Origin: Saprospirales bacterium
GTDB taxonomy: Bacteria > Bacteroidota > Bacteroidia > Chitinophagales > Saprospiraceae
Reading direction: 5' to 3'
Length of the DNA stretch: 6,546 bases
Assembly (NCBI GenBank): GCA_003448025.1
Contig: DLXL01000459.1
Location: 1-6,546, forward strand
Shown: positions 6,425 through 6,546 of the stretch, in pieces
How the letters are laid out: every line of letters starts with the position of its first letter
How positions within the stretch are numbered: position 1 is the first letter of the stretch
Program-made: the position numbers and the translations under genes
Notes under the pieces: generated by a model
The model's input: the letters and a program-made list of their open reading frames with translations, nothing else
Databases searched by the model: none
What the model was told of the DNA's origin: nothing

Positions 6425-6467
6425 ATGTGGTTTATGTATCACGGATTGATATTACGGGAAGGATTAT
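6425..6467 (+). repeat. Intergenic hairpin element, right copy (inverted relative to 38-80)
   Basis: It aligns to the reverse complement of 38-80 with 38 of 43 identical bases. Three of the five differences (6441, 6446, 6454) fall in the stem and break three of the nine base pairs that are perfect in the left copy, without compensating changes. Either this copy has decayed, or the differences are errors near a contig end. It is flanked by GTTTATG units, as on the left. Confidence 0.75.
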
Positions 6468-6477
6468 GTGGGTTTAT

Positions 6478-6546
6478 GTAGCGGCGGGTTTAGGCGGCGG
6501 GGGGTTTGGTGGTGTTTGTATAGGGGGGTGAGAGTGGGGGAGGGGG
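6478..6546 (+). repeat. Third repeat copy, G-converted and probably unreliable sequence
   Basis: Positions 6478-6492 match 6396-6410 exactly. Positions 6493-6546 align without gaps to 6411-6464 (offset 82) with 33 of 54 identical bases. Of the 21 differences, 18 change A, C or T to G, and every G of the source is kept. One-directional change to G is more like no-signal base calls at a contig end than natural divergence. The underlying sequence is probably a second tandem copy of an 82-bp unit. Confidence 0.6.

Noticed and set aside
1..6546. Whole window as a transposon or genomic island bounded by the inverted elements
   Set aside because: No transposase, integrase or target-site duplication is visible, and def is an essential housekeeping gene, so a dispersed intergenic repeat is the simpler reading.

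Overview
The window looks like a piece of a Bacteroidota chromosome, most likely from the Saprospiraceae or a close relative. Three things suggest this. The long protein has a Por/type IX secretion (T9SS) C-terminal domain. It also has the module order HYR/Ig-like repeats, carboxypeptidase-regulatory-like domain, dockerin, cohesin-like domain and T9SS tail, which I associate with Saprospiraceae surface proteins. Finally, translation starts lack Shine-Dalgarno sequences, and TTTG/TAnnTTTG promoter boxes precede the big gene. The family assignment is inference from recalled protein style, not a database result.

Layout: positions 1-125 are a non-coding repeat block of GTTTATG/CATAAAC units around a perfect 9-bp hairpin. 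Positions 126-701 encode a complete peptide deformylase (def). Positions 780-1442 encode a NarL/FixJ-type response regulator with a non-canonical receiver. Positions 1443-1799 are a 357-bp intergenic region with a hairpin just after the regulator stop and two Bacteroidota-type promoter candidates. Positions 1800-6263 encode a 1487-residue secreted, cysteine-rich multidomain protein. Positions 6264-6546 are a second repeat block: a REP-like palindrome (two exact copies and one degraded), a 24-bp hairpin, a telomere-like GTTTATGGG array able to form a G-quadruplex, and an inverted copy of the left-hand hairpin element. All three genes are on the + strand. def and the regulator may be co-transcribed; the large gene has its own promoter region. 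Nothing shows a shared pathway: def is housekeeping, and the regulator cannot be tied to the surface protein from sequence alone.

The most interesting signal is non-coding. The two ends of the window carry the same intergenic element in opposite orientation: positions 38-80, reverse complemented, match 6425-6467 at 38 of 43 positions. Both ends also carry arrays of the same heptamer at 9-10 bp spacing. This looks like a dispersed intergenic repeat family. The last ~54 bases are a G-converted copy of 6411-6464 and are probably a sequencing or assembly artefact at a contig end. I found no tRNA, rRNA, CRISPR array or transposase gene.
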